DNA from: Physcia stellaris
Taxonomy: Eukaryota > Ascomycota > Lecanoromycetes > Caliciales > Physciaceae
Direction: 5' to 3'
Length of the DNA: 64,000 bases
NCBI GenBank assembly: GCA_018902385.1
Contig: JABSSW010000012.1
Span: 620,001-684,000 of the forward strand
Shown: positions 11,460 through 23,261 of the stretch, piece after piece
Layout of the letters: the number at the start of each line of letters is the position of its first letter
Numbering within the stretch: position 1 is the stretch's first letter
The notes under the pieces: generated by a model
What the model was told of the DNA's origin: nothing
What the model saw: only the letters and a program-made list of their open reading frames with translations
Database searches by the model: none
Made by a program: the position numbers and the translations under genes

Positions 11460-12780
11460 GTTAGCGATGAGCTTGAGTGAGTCTTAAATATATAAAGGCG
11501 AAGAAAAGTCAGGAGATTGAAGGAAGATGAGAAAATTATCCGTCATCTATGGCAGGGCAAATGGTAGAATACACGGTATAGTGAACCATTTATGCTATAT
11601 GCTACACTGAAACGTATGACAAGAAGTAGTGTAGACAAAGATTGACGATGACGTGTCGAGCATTGCTGGCACCATGGCCCAAAGTATACATTTATGTGTC
11701 ATAGAACTCTGTGAATGACCGACACTAAATACATGCTCTGAGTTCCAGGGCTACCTGGTTAAAGTAAGATCCATGAGGAGAGAGTCGAAAAGACCTGTTC
11801 CGGCACGAGAAAAGAACAGAGGAGAAGTGTCTGTCGCCCAGCTTCACTCGAAAGCCTTGATCATATTGCCACCCTTTTTACTTGCTTTCAAAATGCCATC
11901 CGCTTACCGTCCATACTACCACGAGATTCCTTGTGATAACCGTTGTTCTAAGGGCAATCCCGAAATTTGAGCTGGCTTGAATCTCAAGATGTGGGAAATG
12001 ATAACTTGCGAGAAGGCTAATGGTAGCACTGGTACGAGAATGTATCAAAGACGGGATGCAACAATCCTCGAGAATGTCAAGATTGCTCTCTGGAGAGGCT
12101 CTTACCGTGACCGGACAAGCGCTGGGCCACACCTCGACCATTTTACAGCCGATAGAATACCAGGTTGATGAACCAATCTGAAAGTCTGTAATTGATATTC
12201 AGAGAGATGGAGAGTCTGTGATATTTAGTGCCGAAGGTTACCACTGGGCGAAAGGGGGTTTGCTGCAAAGGCTAGTAAGACATGTGAGAATGAGCATTCG
12301 GCAACCCTTCTAGACATCGCGAGACGTGAAGATAGAATATGTTTGAGCATTTTATAGAGAGCAACCTTGGATGCGCAATTACATAGCAGATTCAAACAGA
12401 AACGCATGGGGAGAGATTGGTTTGCGTTGATACTGTATCATGCACCGCGGTTACCGCGGCTGCGTGTAAATTTGGGAGCTAGACGGCTGAGGCCCTAAGA
12501 CTCCGAATTATCGATACTCCCTGAAATACTCTATGATTGTCGATGAAAGGTCTCTCTTGCGAGGTTCTTATCCTTATTAATCGTCTTTCATGGAAATTTT
12601 CACTGCGTCAAGCCAACTAGGATGCTGATGAGCTTTTCAGCATGCCTGACTAGCAGGGATTGAAATAGCCACGTGCAACTGGCGACATAGATCGAGTATT
12701 CAGGCTCCAGCAGCTTGCAGCAGCAGGACCCGATGCTGGCTTAAGGCTTTCCGAATACTCACCCATACCTACTATAGACA
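11460..12780. other. Intergenic region between divergent genes
   Basis: 1.3 kb upstream of both the minus-strand gene (start 11459) and the plus-strand gene (start 12781). A TATA-like ATATATAA lies near 11488-11495 on the side of the minus-strand gene. Short open frames at 11773-11970 and 11977-12168 have no support. Confidence 0.5.
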
Positions 12781-13450
12781 ATGGACAGCTCTCGAGAGCT
12801 TGAGCAGCCTCATTCCTCATCAGAGCGCCTCAATCCTCCGTCTGCCCTCTCCTCAGATCGCCTTTCATTACCATCCCCAATCCGCATCGCTTACGGTGTC
12901 CTAGCGGCGACCTTCACCGGAATGTTTCTTGGTCTCTCTCATGGCAGTAAGTCAGCCGCCATGAGATTCCGTGCAGAGAACGCACATCGCTTTCCCACGA
13001 CGCAGAAAGGATGGTACTTATACCACAAGAGCAAGAATTACCACTCAATGCTCGGAGGTATCAAGGATGGCCTGAAAATGGGCGGCAAGCTCTCGTTCTT
13101 GGCGAGTTGCTTCTTCTTCGCTGAGGTAGCTGTTGATGTAGCTCGAGGCGGTAACAAAGATTTTGCTTCAACGACTATTGCTGGATCGACGGTTGCGGGT
13201 GGCTTCAGCGCTTGGAGTAAGTTGAGAGATGCAATAGTAGCAGCTAGTTGGATGCCTTTTTAACGTAATACTAGATCGATTTCCACTGGCAACTACCGCA
13301 CGGACCATCAAATTAGGCCTTTACGGTGGTTTGATATTCGGATTAGGACAAGACCTTGTGACTTATGCTAAGGGCGGAAGATTACGTTATATTGATTATG
13401 TGCTTGGGAAGAGCCACGACACTCATCAACAGGCTTCCACAAATGGCTGA
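12781..13450 (+). CDS. Tim17-family-like mitochondrial membrane protein
   Basis: Exons 12781-13216 and 13275-13450 give 203 residues. The 58-base intron runs GTAAGT...CTAG, and phase 1 continues into NRFPLATTARTIK. After a disordered Ser-rich start there are about four weakly hydrophobic, Gly/Ala-rich helices: IRIAYGVLAATFTGMFLGLS, KLSFLASCFFFAEVAVDVA, ASTTIAGSTVAGGFSAW and LGLYGGLIFGLGQDLVTYAK. This arrangement, with the FFFAEVAVDVARGGNKDFAST segment and the GG(L/F)IFG motif, resembles Tim17/Tim22/Tim23 proteins and TIMMDC1-type relatives. A role in inner-membrane protein handling or complex I assembly is inferred from that resemblance only. An overlapping frame at 13365-13766 is a shadow of exon 2 and its 3' flank. 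Confidence 0.7.
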
Positions 13451-14053
13451 ACAAAGAAGAAGATCAGGTTGTAAGGCCGTTTGTAATCTTCCTAAGAGCA
13501 GAAGTTTGGAGCTAGCTCAGCAACCCTTCGCATTCATGTTTTTTTTACAAACGCCGTGGCCAAATCCCACGCTCAAGAATTATTCCAATAAATCGATACT
13601 ATGCCAAAGAGGCTGCTTCGTTGTCAAAGTCAAGCAAGTTTGGCTTCGTCTGGGATTAGGCGGATTCGAAAAGACTTTGCTGGCTTGCACAAAAGCAGAC
13701 AGCATCGAAAGTAGAAAAGCGGTTGAGGGAATTGTGTCTACCCTATCCTACGGTGTCGCGGCATAAGTATTGTATACTTCATTTTGCTTATCTGGATGAA
13801 CGTATTGGAATTGGCACCATCACAGACCTTACATACGATGTAAAAGCTTGCAGGCCGTGATGAAGCGTTGGCACTCATAAGGTTGGACGTATCCGGTGAA
13901 TGTACAACATTGTCACTAGTTTTTGATATGCAGCAAGTTCATGCCATGTGAGTACAATGCACGCTTAATTTTGAAAAATGACTGAAGGTTGTAGAGTCAT
14001 GAGAGAGAAATGCTCAGCGGTATATACAGTCAAAAGAACCAACGCCCGTAGCC
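13451..14053. other. Intergenic region
   Basis: The 3' flank of the Tim17-like gene, then promoter sequence. An open frame to 13766 in another phase lacks motif support. Nothing else seen. Confidence 0.4.
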
Positions 14054-14087
14054 TGAGTCAACTGTGGTTCCCAAATGTCTATATAAA
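14054..14087 (+). promoter_or_regulatory. TGAGTCA site and TATA box
   Basis: TGAGTCA (14054-14060), a bZIP (Gcn4/AP-1 type) consensus, lies 19 bases before TATATAAA (14080-14087), followed by CTGCCTCT. The ATG is 220 bases downstream. The paralogue at 16166 has the same arrangement. Confidence 0.6.
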
Positions 14088-14306
14088 CCTGCCTCTGGCT
14101 TCTCTATCTCTGTTATTTTTTTTACATTCCAAACTACACTGAACATCCAAAGCCTTCCTCCAACCATCAGATTTCCAACCACCGACCACCGTTCGCATAT
14201 CAGACCTCCACCCTTGCTGGACTATCAGATATCCTACAACTAGACACTAGCTAGCTTCGCGGACCAAATAAACCCCCTTCCACCAAAGTAGGACTCCACA
14301 ATAGAA

Positions 14307-15180
14307 ATGGCTCGTCATCATTCCGAAGATTTCGAAGAATATGAAGGAGATGCCGTGGAAGGTTTGTGCAATGCAGTCTTCCTAGACTTACAACTACTGA
14401 CCACACACAGTTGTAAAGAAATTGAGCGTTCGTAAGGAAAATGGTCGCAGTCGTAAACCGCGCGACGAGGACGAGAGACATGGCAGTAGTCATCACCACC
14501 GCCGCTCCGATGCAGACGACGGTGACCGCCATGCTAAACACAACCAGCTTGTGAGGCGCGGCAAACCCGAATACCCCTCAGACTCTGAAGCCTCCGACTC
14601 GGATCGTGAAGACAAGAAGTCACGGAAGAAGAAGATTGCAAGGCGTAGCAAGTCGAAGGACAGCTCAGAGTCCGAGGATGACCGCAAACACAGGAAGTCC
14701 AAGTCAAAGGACAAGAAGGGCAAGGGAAAGAGTAAGAAGCGGCAAGACTCCGACGACGAGGACTCCGATGACGAGGTCATCGTCACGAAGACCAAGAAGT
14801 ATGAGGACGTCGATATAAGCGAACTTCCACCAATGTACCTTATGTCTCTCAGGAAAATCTTCGGCGCAAACAACGAGAAGATCGCAAAATGGTGCCATAA
14901 CGGCCTTATACGACTTGACATATCGACAGGCTTATTCAATGCGGACAAGTTGCTGAAGAAACAGAATGACGATGACGAGATCAAGGAATGGGCGGTATTC
15001 GAAAAAAGGTATAACCGGACGATAGGGGATCCAAACGAGGCACCTATTAGGCGTGGAGGACCTAGCATTTCCTACGGGGGCCCATGTTACGGATCTCGCC
15101 CCAGGATTGGACGAGGTTACGATCCATATGATTGCTACCGTTGCAGAACGCTTGGCTATTACTGTGGGCACCCGCGATAG
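14307..15180 (+). CDS. Charged Lys/Ser/Asp-rich protein, copy A of a tandem pair
   Basis: Exons 14307-14361 and 14411-15180 (49-base intron with CTGAC branch site) give 274 residues. Residues about 25-140 are a highly charged, Arg/Ser/Asp/Lys-rich disordered segment (SDSEASDSDREDKKSRKKK). A compact C-terminal domain of about 70 residues follows (SLRKIFGANNEKIAKWCHNG, LIRLDISTGLFNADKLLKK, EIKEWAVFEKRYNR). The tail has four cysteines among aromatic residues (YDCYRCRTLGYYCGHPR). The C-terminal domain and gene layout match the protein at 16166-17292, so the two arose by tandem duplication. The SR-like stretch resembles RNA- or chromatin-associated disordered proteins, but I see no RNA-binding domain. 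Function unknown. The TATA box and bZIP site suggest inducible expression. Confidence 0.8.
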
Positions 15181-15965
15181 ACTAGAAGGGAAGAGACTGC
15201 TACGACTCTGGGGGAAAAGGGGTGTCTGCATGTCAGGATAGCTAGCTTGCTCAGATGTTGATTTTCCTAGACGATTTCTACATGTGCTTTGCAAGCAAGC
15301 ATTTTAGCTTAGTTGAAATTTGTTTTGCGGAATCCTATCAGTATTATCTAAAAAGTGCTGAACAAACCTATCCTACCACCGTGAGACCTTGAAGCCGTCC
15401 CGAAGCCTTCGATTACCCAACTTGGGAGCCACATGGTCATAGACAAACCTCGTTGCTCCGCCTGTTTGCACGCAAACAAAGAGAGGGTTGATATTGCATT
15501 TTCTCGTTTGATTTCTAGCCAACGAGGCCGTTTCTCGATGACACTTGGACTTAGTTGACGTGAACAGCGAGCAAGCCTGCGTAACGGCAAACATGGATGA
15601 TAGTCCTCGACAGCCATATAAAGCTTAACGAGGAAAGCTGTCTGACGTTTTGAACAGTCTATTCGTTAACTTGTACCTCTACATATATCGTCATTACAGA
15701 ACATCATTGCGAACCACCTCGACCTTTATCTATGCGATGCCTCGCTACATCCATCATTCGATATCCCCTCCGCAGTGATGCACATGACTGACTTTACTTC
15801 TTTCCGCGAGTGATTTGGCAAGAGAGAGAGGAGATGTGACTGTATCATACCTTCGTCATCAACTATGTAAGTCAGCCTGTAAGCAAGCTCTCACACTCAT
15901 GGGATAACGTCATGGAGATAGAGTCTTCGTCTGCAAGAGTCATCGACTATTTCATTACCCCTGGC
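15181..15965. other. Intergenic region between the tandem paralogues
   Basis: About 785 bases. A minus-strand frame at 15348-15617 has no ATG-supported, protein-like content. No other gene seen. Confidence 0.45.
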
Positions 15966-16000
15966 TGAGTCAAGGGCAGACCTCCCATCATGTATAAATA
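15966..16000 (+). promoter_or_regulatory. TGAGTCA site and TATA box
   Basis: TGAGTCA (15966-15972) lies 20 bases before TATAAATA (15993-16000), followed by TCTGCCTCT. Spacing and flanks nearly match the element at 14054-14087. The ATG is at 16166. Confidence 0.6.
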
Positions 16001-16165
16001 TCTGCCTCTTCTAAGTTGCTGTTCTGTTCCTCTTTTATATCCACACATACCACCAATTCAAATATCCTTAGCCTAGCGACCAGCCATTCAACCATCAGCA
16101 TCCCACCAACAAAGGCACCCACATCCGCTCAGTATATCATACAACCTTGGAAGCTTGCCTTTTTT

Positions 16166-17292
16166 ATGGGTAAACTTCAGCAGAGCATTCTCAACACCTT
16201 GAAGCAGGGAGCGTCTCCTTCAAGGAGGGAAGACTCGAAGGGGCAAGTGCCACTTCCGAAGACGGAAAAGAAAACGGTTCCACCAGTGCAAAAGCGACCA
16301 ATATCTCCACCTCCAGCGTATACCTCCCAGGCACCCGGAGTTATGCCTGCCGCACCTTCCAAGGAGACAGGCAGACAGGAGAAGCCCCTTTATAATCCAT
16401 GGGCTGCACTCAAAGGTGAGTCTTTAATACCTTCTCTAAGTCTTCTCATCGACCTGCTTACATGATTTCAGAGGCTGAAGCTTCAAGCAGCCGCAGGGAT
16501 GGAGATCGCGGCAGAAAATCCAGGGATGACGACGTCGGGAGATATGGCCAACCTTCACCTCGTCGTAACCGTAATCCCTCTGAGCATAGTCGTGATCGAG
16601 GGAAGGGGAAGGGGAAGGAAGCCGCAAGGCGCAAGAAGTCTCGCCGTGACGTGTCTGACTCAGAGTCTGCGTCCGAATCTGAGTCCGATTCCGAGCAAGA
16701 ACGCAAGAGAAGGAACAAAAGCAAGAAGAGCAAGGGGAGAGAAGAAAAGGCGCTTGTAAGACGCGAAGACGTAAAAAAGGATAAGAAAGGGAAGTCCAAG
16801 AAGAAGTACGAGTCTGAATCAGAAGACGACTCCGACGCCGAAATCGTCGAGACACGCAAACGATACGAAGCAATCACGAATCACGAGCTCGAAGTGGAGT
16901 GCGCCGAAGCATTGATGGATATCTTCCAAGTAAATGATAGCAGGATCGAGAAATGGTGCGACCAAGAGCTCATCCGCTTGGACACGAAGACGGGATATTA
17001 CAACATCGACAAGCTAGTCAAGTCGGGCAAAGTGGAACCGGACGATGTAAAGAAATGGGCCATCTTCGAGAAAAAGTTCAAGAGGGGGCTAGAAGCTGAA
17101 GGATGTGAATCAGGAGTGATGTCGTCTATCCCGCGCTTCCGGAAGTACACCAAGGCCGCAGAACCTGACTATTATGCGGAGAGGAGTGGACCTCGAATTC
17201 GAGGGGGATATCCGGCGTACCACGAGGATTGTGTGGATTGCTCCTTTGACGAAAGGTACTGTGGCGACAGGTACCACAGAGATTTCCAGTGA
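16166..17292 (+). CDS. Charged Lys/Ser/Glu-rich protein, copy B of a tandem pair
   Basis: Exons 16166-16415 and 16472-17292 give 356 residues. The 56-base intron runs GTGAGT...TTTCAG. The first exon encodes a distinct N-terminus (MGKLQQSILNTLKQGA, then Pro-rich sequence ending YNPWAALK). Exon 2 mirrors copy A: a long Arg/Ser/Glu/Lys-rich segment (SDSESASESESDSEQERKRR), then the shared domain (DSRIEKWCDQELIRLDTKTG, NIDKLVKSGKVEPDDVKKWA, IFEKKFKRG), then a Tyr/Cys-rich end (CVDCSFDERYCGDRYHR). Conserved anchors are W-C, LIRLD-TG, DKL and KW-A-FEK. Copy B is longer mainly at the N-terminus. Function unknown. Confidence 0.8.
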
Positions 17293-17684
17293 TTCTAGAT
17301 TGGCCTGTGGTAGCCTTGGGCGCCTGTTATCAGACATTTCAAAGCGATCGAGGTGTAGAGGTAGCGGAGTGGATTACTCTTTGTATACTTTCATGGATCT
17401 CGCATATTTTGAAATTGTAGTCCTTCCAACCGTCTGCCCTATCAAGTACAGTATATACGGAGTACGAGTACAGTAAGACATAGATGCTAGGGTCACGTTA
17501 CCTCGTGATATAGTCGTCATACCAACTGCAGCCCCATTAGTTATCCTTATGCCCACACCCCTTTGGACGGCTTCAACATTTCAGCAATTCAAAGAGCGAG
17601 CAGACCGCTAAAGGCCACAGATCTTTCACATAATATGAGGCATTGAAGGTGACGCGCCTGCCAATTCGCTGGCGCTCTGCCAAA
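17293..17684. other. Intergenic region
   Basis: About 390 bases between copy B and slx4. Short frames in it are not convincing. Confidence 0.45.
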
Positions 17685-20490
17685 ATGGCAGCTGCGGACG
17701 CCATCGTGCTTCTATCGTCTTCGCCACCGCAGCGAAACGTCAACACAACTCCGCTGACGCAACATGCCACCATGTCGTCGTCCCCAGCGCTACCATCGCC
17801 CTCAGACTTGTTCTCACGCAAAACCTACAGACCGAGTAGCGCTGGCAGAGGAAATCCAATTCCCACGGATACGGCGCTGGGCTTTGCAAGTGCGTCGAGC
17901 TTGTTGCGACATTCACAAACAGTGGATGCCGCTGATGATGATGTCAACAAAGCAAACAAAACAAATGCTCTGGTGACAGAATCGAGGCCCAAAGAATCAT
18001 CGAAGGAAGCTGCGGAAACTCGTACAGCCGTAATAAACGCCATGCCAAAGACCAAAAGGACTCGTCCGAGACTAAGAGGGCCAAGGCACCAGGAAAGAAG
18101 GCCACTTTGGCAAAAAGAAAGTCAGGCGATAAGACAAAGTCTACGGATCCCAATGACAGTGTTCTAACAGTGGTGGAGGAGCCAACGAGTAAACCTCGGG
18201 TTACAAAGATTAAAGAAACGACGCAAACTACAATCAAGAAAACCAAGGTTACTAAGGTTGGCTCCGCCAATGGGTATACGAAAGACTCAAAAAGTAAAAG
18301 GGCAACAAAGAAGAGCTCTGATATTGCTGTGACTACCACTGAGCCATCAGTAACAGAGCAGGGAAAGACTTCCACAGCACGTGACGAACCTCTCGATCTG
18401 TGTGTAGAAGAAGCTGTACGACGAAGGACAGATTGGACGCCTACCAAAGATACTAGAGATGCTTTTGTAGGCACCAAAGACAGTGAGGGAACCCTTACAA
18501 TTGTTGATCAGGGTACACCAGCGACCAGCAAACGGATCAACCACTTTGGAAATCTGCTTGGCGATTATGGTTATGCAAACATCACCAGTTCAGTCACGGC
18601 GACTTCTGAGATTAAGCGGGCCTCTACTGGCGAAGCGTTGACAAAAAGGCGAAAAGTTGAAGTATGGCTAGACTCTGCAAATTCTGGTTCTTGATGCTAA
18701 ATTGTTTGTAGCTTGTGGCTACCAATATTTGCCAACCGCCGGAGCCTGCTAAACCCAAGAGAAGCAAATCGCCAAAGAAGAAGCCTCAGACGGTTACTGC
18801 CAAAGCGACTGCGCCTTTCGCGGCGCTCGAGAAAACACCCGCGAATAATTTGTTACAATACCTAGCCCCAGATACACCATCTGATTTGATTAATGGGCGA
18901 GATGAACAGCAACCGGCCGATAAACCGAAGCGTAGATCCAGTACGAAGACAGCTTCAAAACTCAAAACCGCCACGGCCAGAGCAACTAAGGCTAGCAAGC
19001 AGGCACCCATCTTGCTACCTCCAGACAAAGCTTTGCAAAATGCAATGGACCAAGAGCTACTGTTTGGTACCTCCAGTCAGCTTGCACGGGACGACTCGCC
19101 AACATTTGTCAGGGACCTACAGCACGCTATGAAAGAATCAGAGTCAATCATTCTAGATACTCCTGAAGCCAAACTGGGAGGTATGACGGCCAGCGTTGAC
19201 TCGGGGTCAACTAATGGATCTACTTTATCTCTGTTCACGGCATCCAGAAATCTTTGGTCAGCTGCTGCGCGCGATTTAGGTGGTTCATTACAAGAAGCTG
19301 AAGTCGTTGATTTATCCATAACACCTAAACCGAAACCGCTCAGGAAGGCCGCAGAATCACCATCGAAACCACACTTACCGATAGAGCAGACAAAAGCCGT
19401 AACAAAATCTGACCTTGGTGCAGGCACGCCTGATGGTTGGACTAACGTAGACGACATCCCAAGCCCTGAGCATCCGCAATTTGAGACCGATGCAGAACGA
19501 TTAGTACCTAAATCCCTAGCTGAAGCAGCTTTGAGGAGCCGTCCGAAAAGTCGATCACCAGTCAAGAAGTTAAAAGCAGCGGAGAAAACACAAAAGGAAA
19601 CCGCTGAAAAGGTGCCTCCCGGAATGCCCAACTACAAAGGCTTCACGGCCTCCGATCTTGCTAAAGAGATCAAGTCGTATCATTTCAAGGCTGTGAAGAA
19701 AAGGGAAGATCAGATCGCGCTTCTTGAAAGATGCTGGGAGAGCAAGAACCGCATCGCCCTACAGTCGCTAGAACCCAACGTAAACGTACCGCAGCCGAGA
19801 GATGATGCTGTAGATGCAGTCGAGGCTCCTGCAGATCCACCCAAGGACGCAAGCCCTCTCAAGAAGAAACGAGGACGACCACCTAAAGCAGCTGAACCCG
19901 CTGACGCGCCGGCGGACCGTGATTCCAATAGCATGATCTCACCTCCAGCAAAACAGCGTGGCAGGCCAAAGAAAGCTGCCACCGAAAAGACAACACCAAC
20001 CAAGAAACCAGCAAAAGCTCCAAGAAAACCAAAAACGCCTCCTACGACCTCAACCCCAACCAAGCAAGCCCAACCCCAAAGACGTACCGAAATCCCAGAT
20101 TCAGACTCGGAAACCACTCCCCGCCCTCCCTCCCACCACTTCTCCGTCCCTTCTCAACCACCTGGCATCAACCCCCCAATACCCACGTCCTCTGCATCCG
20201 CGCCCCCAACACCCCTTTCGCGCTCTAAACTCCTCAGCAAAATCACGCAAGCGATAAGCACCTATCCGCCCACCCACTGCATGAAAAACCTGACATTCTA
20301 CGAGAAAATCCTGCTCTACGACCCCATCGTGCTCGAGGATCTGGCGGCGTGGTTGAACACGGTGGGGTTGGGGCGGGTCGGGGTCGATGAGGAGGTTAGT
20401 GCCGCGGTGGTCAAGGAGTGGTGCGAGAGCCAGAGCGTTTGCTGTTTGTGGCGGGAGAATTTGAGGGGTGGGGAGCGGAAACGGTGGTAG
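17685..20490 (+). CDS. slx4: Structure-specific endonuclease subunit SLX4
   Basis: Scaffold of the SLX1-SLX4 nuclease, which cuts branched DNA during repair and fork recovery in the nucleus. I start at ATG 17685 (MAAADAIVLLSSSPPQ). One clear intron, 18662-18711 (GTATGG...TGTAG), joins KRRKVE to LVATNICQPPEP. A second change of frame near 18054-18058 is best explained by one missing A in an AAAA run: restoring a base would give about 918 residues and consistent phase. Family marks: the Lys-rich disordered N-terminal half; KPKRSKSPKKKPQT; the block FTASDLAKEIKSYHFKAVKK with ALLERCWESKNR; AT-hook-like RGRPPK and RGRPKK; and the C-terminal SLX1-binding domain (LTFYEKILLYDPIVLEDLAA, WLNTVGLGRVGVDEEVSAAV, VKEWCESQSVCCLWREN). 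Ends 187 bases from the convergent peptidase gene. Confidence 0.9.
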
Positions 20491-20677
20491 AGTGGTACTG
20501 GCGGATTGGGTTGGTATGATTTCTTTTTAGCACTGGGGCTTCATGTTGAGCTGTGGTAGGCGAGTGAAGTTACATGTACAAGAAGTCAATTTGCTTCGTT
20601 ATGCATTTCATCATTCCGCATTCATAATCTACAAAGCCGTCCTTCCTCTCCTCACCTCACCACCATCAAAACAAAAT

Positions 20678-23261
20678 CTATCCTCCTAACAGCTCCTCCG
20701 CCCCCTCCACCTTCCCCCTCACAATCTCACACCACCTCTTCACCCCAGCCTCATCCCCAGCCTCCACAGCCTCCACAATCCCCGCAAACCTAACCCCAGA
20801 ATACCCCATCCACAGCCCCGGCGCAAAAACAACATGCTTATACCAACTCCTCCCATCCAAGCCCTCGGGATACAAAAACTGCCTCTCGAAGTACTTGTAC
20901 TTCCTATTCACGCTCTGCACGGCGTAGTAGAGCTGAGCGCGCTGCCACCACTTCCACCACGGGACGCCGGCGCGGATCTGCGTCTCGAGGGCGGAGGCGT
21001 GCGCGTCGAAGGAGATGGCGGTACGTTGGAGGGCTGCGATTGCGGATTCGAGAGCCGAGAAGGGGGAGGAGGTGGTGGAGAGGGGATGGGTCAGGGAGCG
21101 AATAGATTCGTTTTCTGATTTCCCGGCGAGGTGCTTCACGCTGTCGAGGTAGCTGACCAGGGCTGTAGCGTAGTCCGTGGCGTTGAAGCCTATGATGGGC
21201 GACTCGAGCAGCGATGCCGCGAGCAGAGCCCAGACTTTCGTGACGGTGATGTGGTATTTGAACCCTGGGTCGCCGAACTTGTCCATCCAGTGGAAGCTGT
21301 CGTAGTTGCTGTGATAATGGTACACCGGCGAGTCATGTGCAGGCGCGAAACCGATATCCACGCTGGGGATCCCGGCGAAGTCCTGGAAGGCGGTGAAATC
21401 GCTGCCGGCGCCTATGGTGCTGATATGGCCGTTCCAGGAATCCCTTACCGTCTGGCCCGGTACCGTCTGGTTGGGCGACGTTACCAGGGATGTAACTTCG
21501 TACAGCGCTTTATTCAGCAAAGGCGAAGCAGAGAGCCTGAACAGCGGACCCCGCGCACCGACATCGACGTTTATGTACGCGATTGCGGCGGAGGACAGCC
21601 AGGGCAGGTATTCCTCGACCCACTCTGTCGAACCCACCAGCCCATATTCTTCCCCGTCCCAGCTCGCGAAGACGATTGTGCGGAGGGGTTTCCAGCCTTC
21701 TTTGAGCGCGGCGCCGAAAGAGCGGATGACTTCGTTAAGGGCGGCGGAGCCGCTGTTCGGGTCCCCGGCGCCGCCGGCGATCCAGGCGTCGCGGTGGTTG
21801 CCTAGGATGAGGACTTCGTTGGGGAGGGAGCCATTTATGATGCCGATGACGTTCCACTATTCGTGATTTCGGAGTCAGCATTTCTATACTCGGGCAAAGG
21901 TTGGGGCCACAAGGGTACGTTTCTCGAGGAAACCACTGCTACAGTATGTCCCATAACAGAAAGAAAGGCAAACACAATTTGTGAGAAAACGTACCAGGGG
22001 GGTTGTAGTGTAGGATTGTTCATTGAGGAGATTGAGGACGACAGTAGGAGGTGAGGGACCAATGTTGTAGGAGACGTTTTTGTAGCTCAGCCCGCCACCC
22101 TGCCAGTATTTGTTGAAGGATGAAGCTGAGGGGCCGTGACCGTTAAGGGCTTGGAGGAGGGGGAGGGCGTCACGGTAGGAGATTGGAAGCGAGGGGATCT
22201 TCGGAGTGATGAGGTGAGGATCTCCACGATGAACGCCGGGCTTGGATGGGTAGCCAGGGGTTGTGGGATCCCCTGGTGCTATACCTGCGTATGTCAGTGG
22301 TTAAGCGGGTCTCACTATAGTTGATGTACATACTCAGATATTGGGTGCTGCCCCTTTCAACACTGCTCGGATTCCTCGCTGGTCCGTCAGGGTACGCTTT
22401 GTACCCATACACTTCGGTAATGTTGCGGTCCTGTTGCGGATCGGTGTACATAACTATACCCACCATACCCAGCTCTTGTGCCCGCTTCGTCTTTAGACCC
22501 CTAAATATACGTCCGTTCTTCACAAGAGCGATCTTGCCCTCCAAGCTGACGTTGGCCTTCTCAAGGTCCTCGAAATCCTTGTAGCTTCCAAAATTGGCGT
22601 AGACATACTGTGCTGTGACATTACCGCTAGCCGAATAGCCATGGAAGGTAGGCACGCGACTATCCAATCCAGTCGTGCTATCCTCCTCTAAGACATCCTC
22701 CTCGAGCTCGCATTCATATTTGACCGTATACGCGTGCTTCCCCTTTCCAGCAGAGGAAACTGATGTAGAATCTGATCTTGTTTCCAACAGTGCCAATCGG
22801 TGTCCAAGGGGATAGTTAATGTATACATCATAGGAGGCGAGTGAGGAGCTGACACCCCACTCCTGCCATCTCTCCCTGGTCCAGAGTGCCTGACTCAGAT
22901 TCTTGCCAGCAAGGTGCGGCCCAGCCGTATAATACTGACTCCATTCTCTTGCTTTCTCTTCCTTTGGCGTCTCCAACAGTACCTGCTGAAGCTCTTCATA
23001 AGACAGGCCCTGACTTTGCGGCCATGACTTGTGCGGATATGGCGAAGCCCACGGTAGGAAATCCCCAACTCTACGGCCGTCCTGATCGTTTCTTCGGGAT
23101 GGCAGTAAATCAATGGGCAGAAGAAACAGTAAAAGAACGATGAAGAAAGAGCATGCCAATGTTATGGTACAAAACCGCCTTAGAGTGCTGTGAGGGTAGC
23201 GTTGCTTTTGTCTGCCTACGACGACGGTGGTTACGAGGGGCGTCCGCTCGGAGGAAGACAT
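20678..23261 (-). CDS. M28-family peptidase, glutamate carboxypeptidase II-like, membrane-anchored
   Basis: Exons 23261-22334, 22284-21995 and 21856-20678 give 798 residues with consistent phases (introns of 49 and 138 bases). The N-terminus is cytosolic, with one signal-anchor helix at about 30-53 (FFIVLLLFLLPIDLL), so type II topology. A protease-associated (PA) domain follows. The M28 catalytic domain carries the two-zinc site: His in GNHRDAW, Asp in GDPNSGSAA, the Glu pair in WDGEEYGLVGS, Asp in INVDVG and His in HYHSNYDSFHW. The last 120 residues match the transferrin-receptor-like dimerisation domain. Relatives trim C-terminal glutamate from peptides; here it may act at the vacuole or cell surface. 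Substrate is not readable from sequence. Confidence 0.9.

Noticed and set aside
14493-15068. 191-codon minus-strand frame, Ser/Leu/Phe-rich
   Set aside because: Antisense image of the Lys/Asp/Ser repeats of copy A; composition explained by that.
16016-16165. N-terminal extension of copy B to 16016
   Set aside because: Starts at a non-ATG codon just after the TATA box; the ATG at 16166 fits better.
19077-19631. 184-codon minus-strand frame
   Set aside because: Antisense to slx4 and without motif.
21131-21805. 224-codon plus-strand frame
   Set aside because: Antisense to the catalytic exon of the M28 peptidase, which has clear family motifs.
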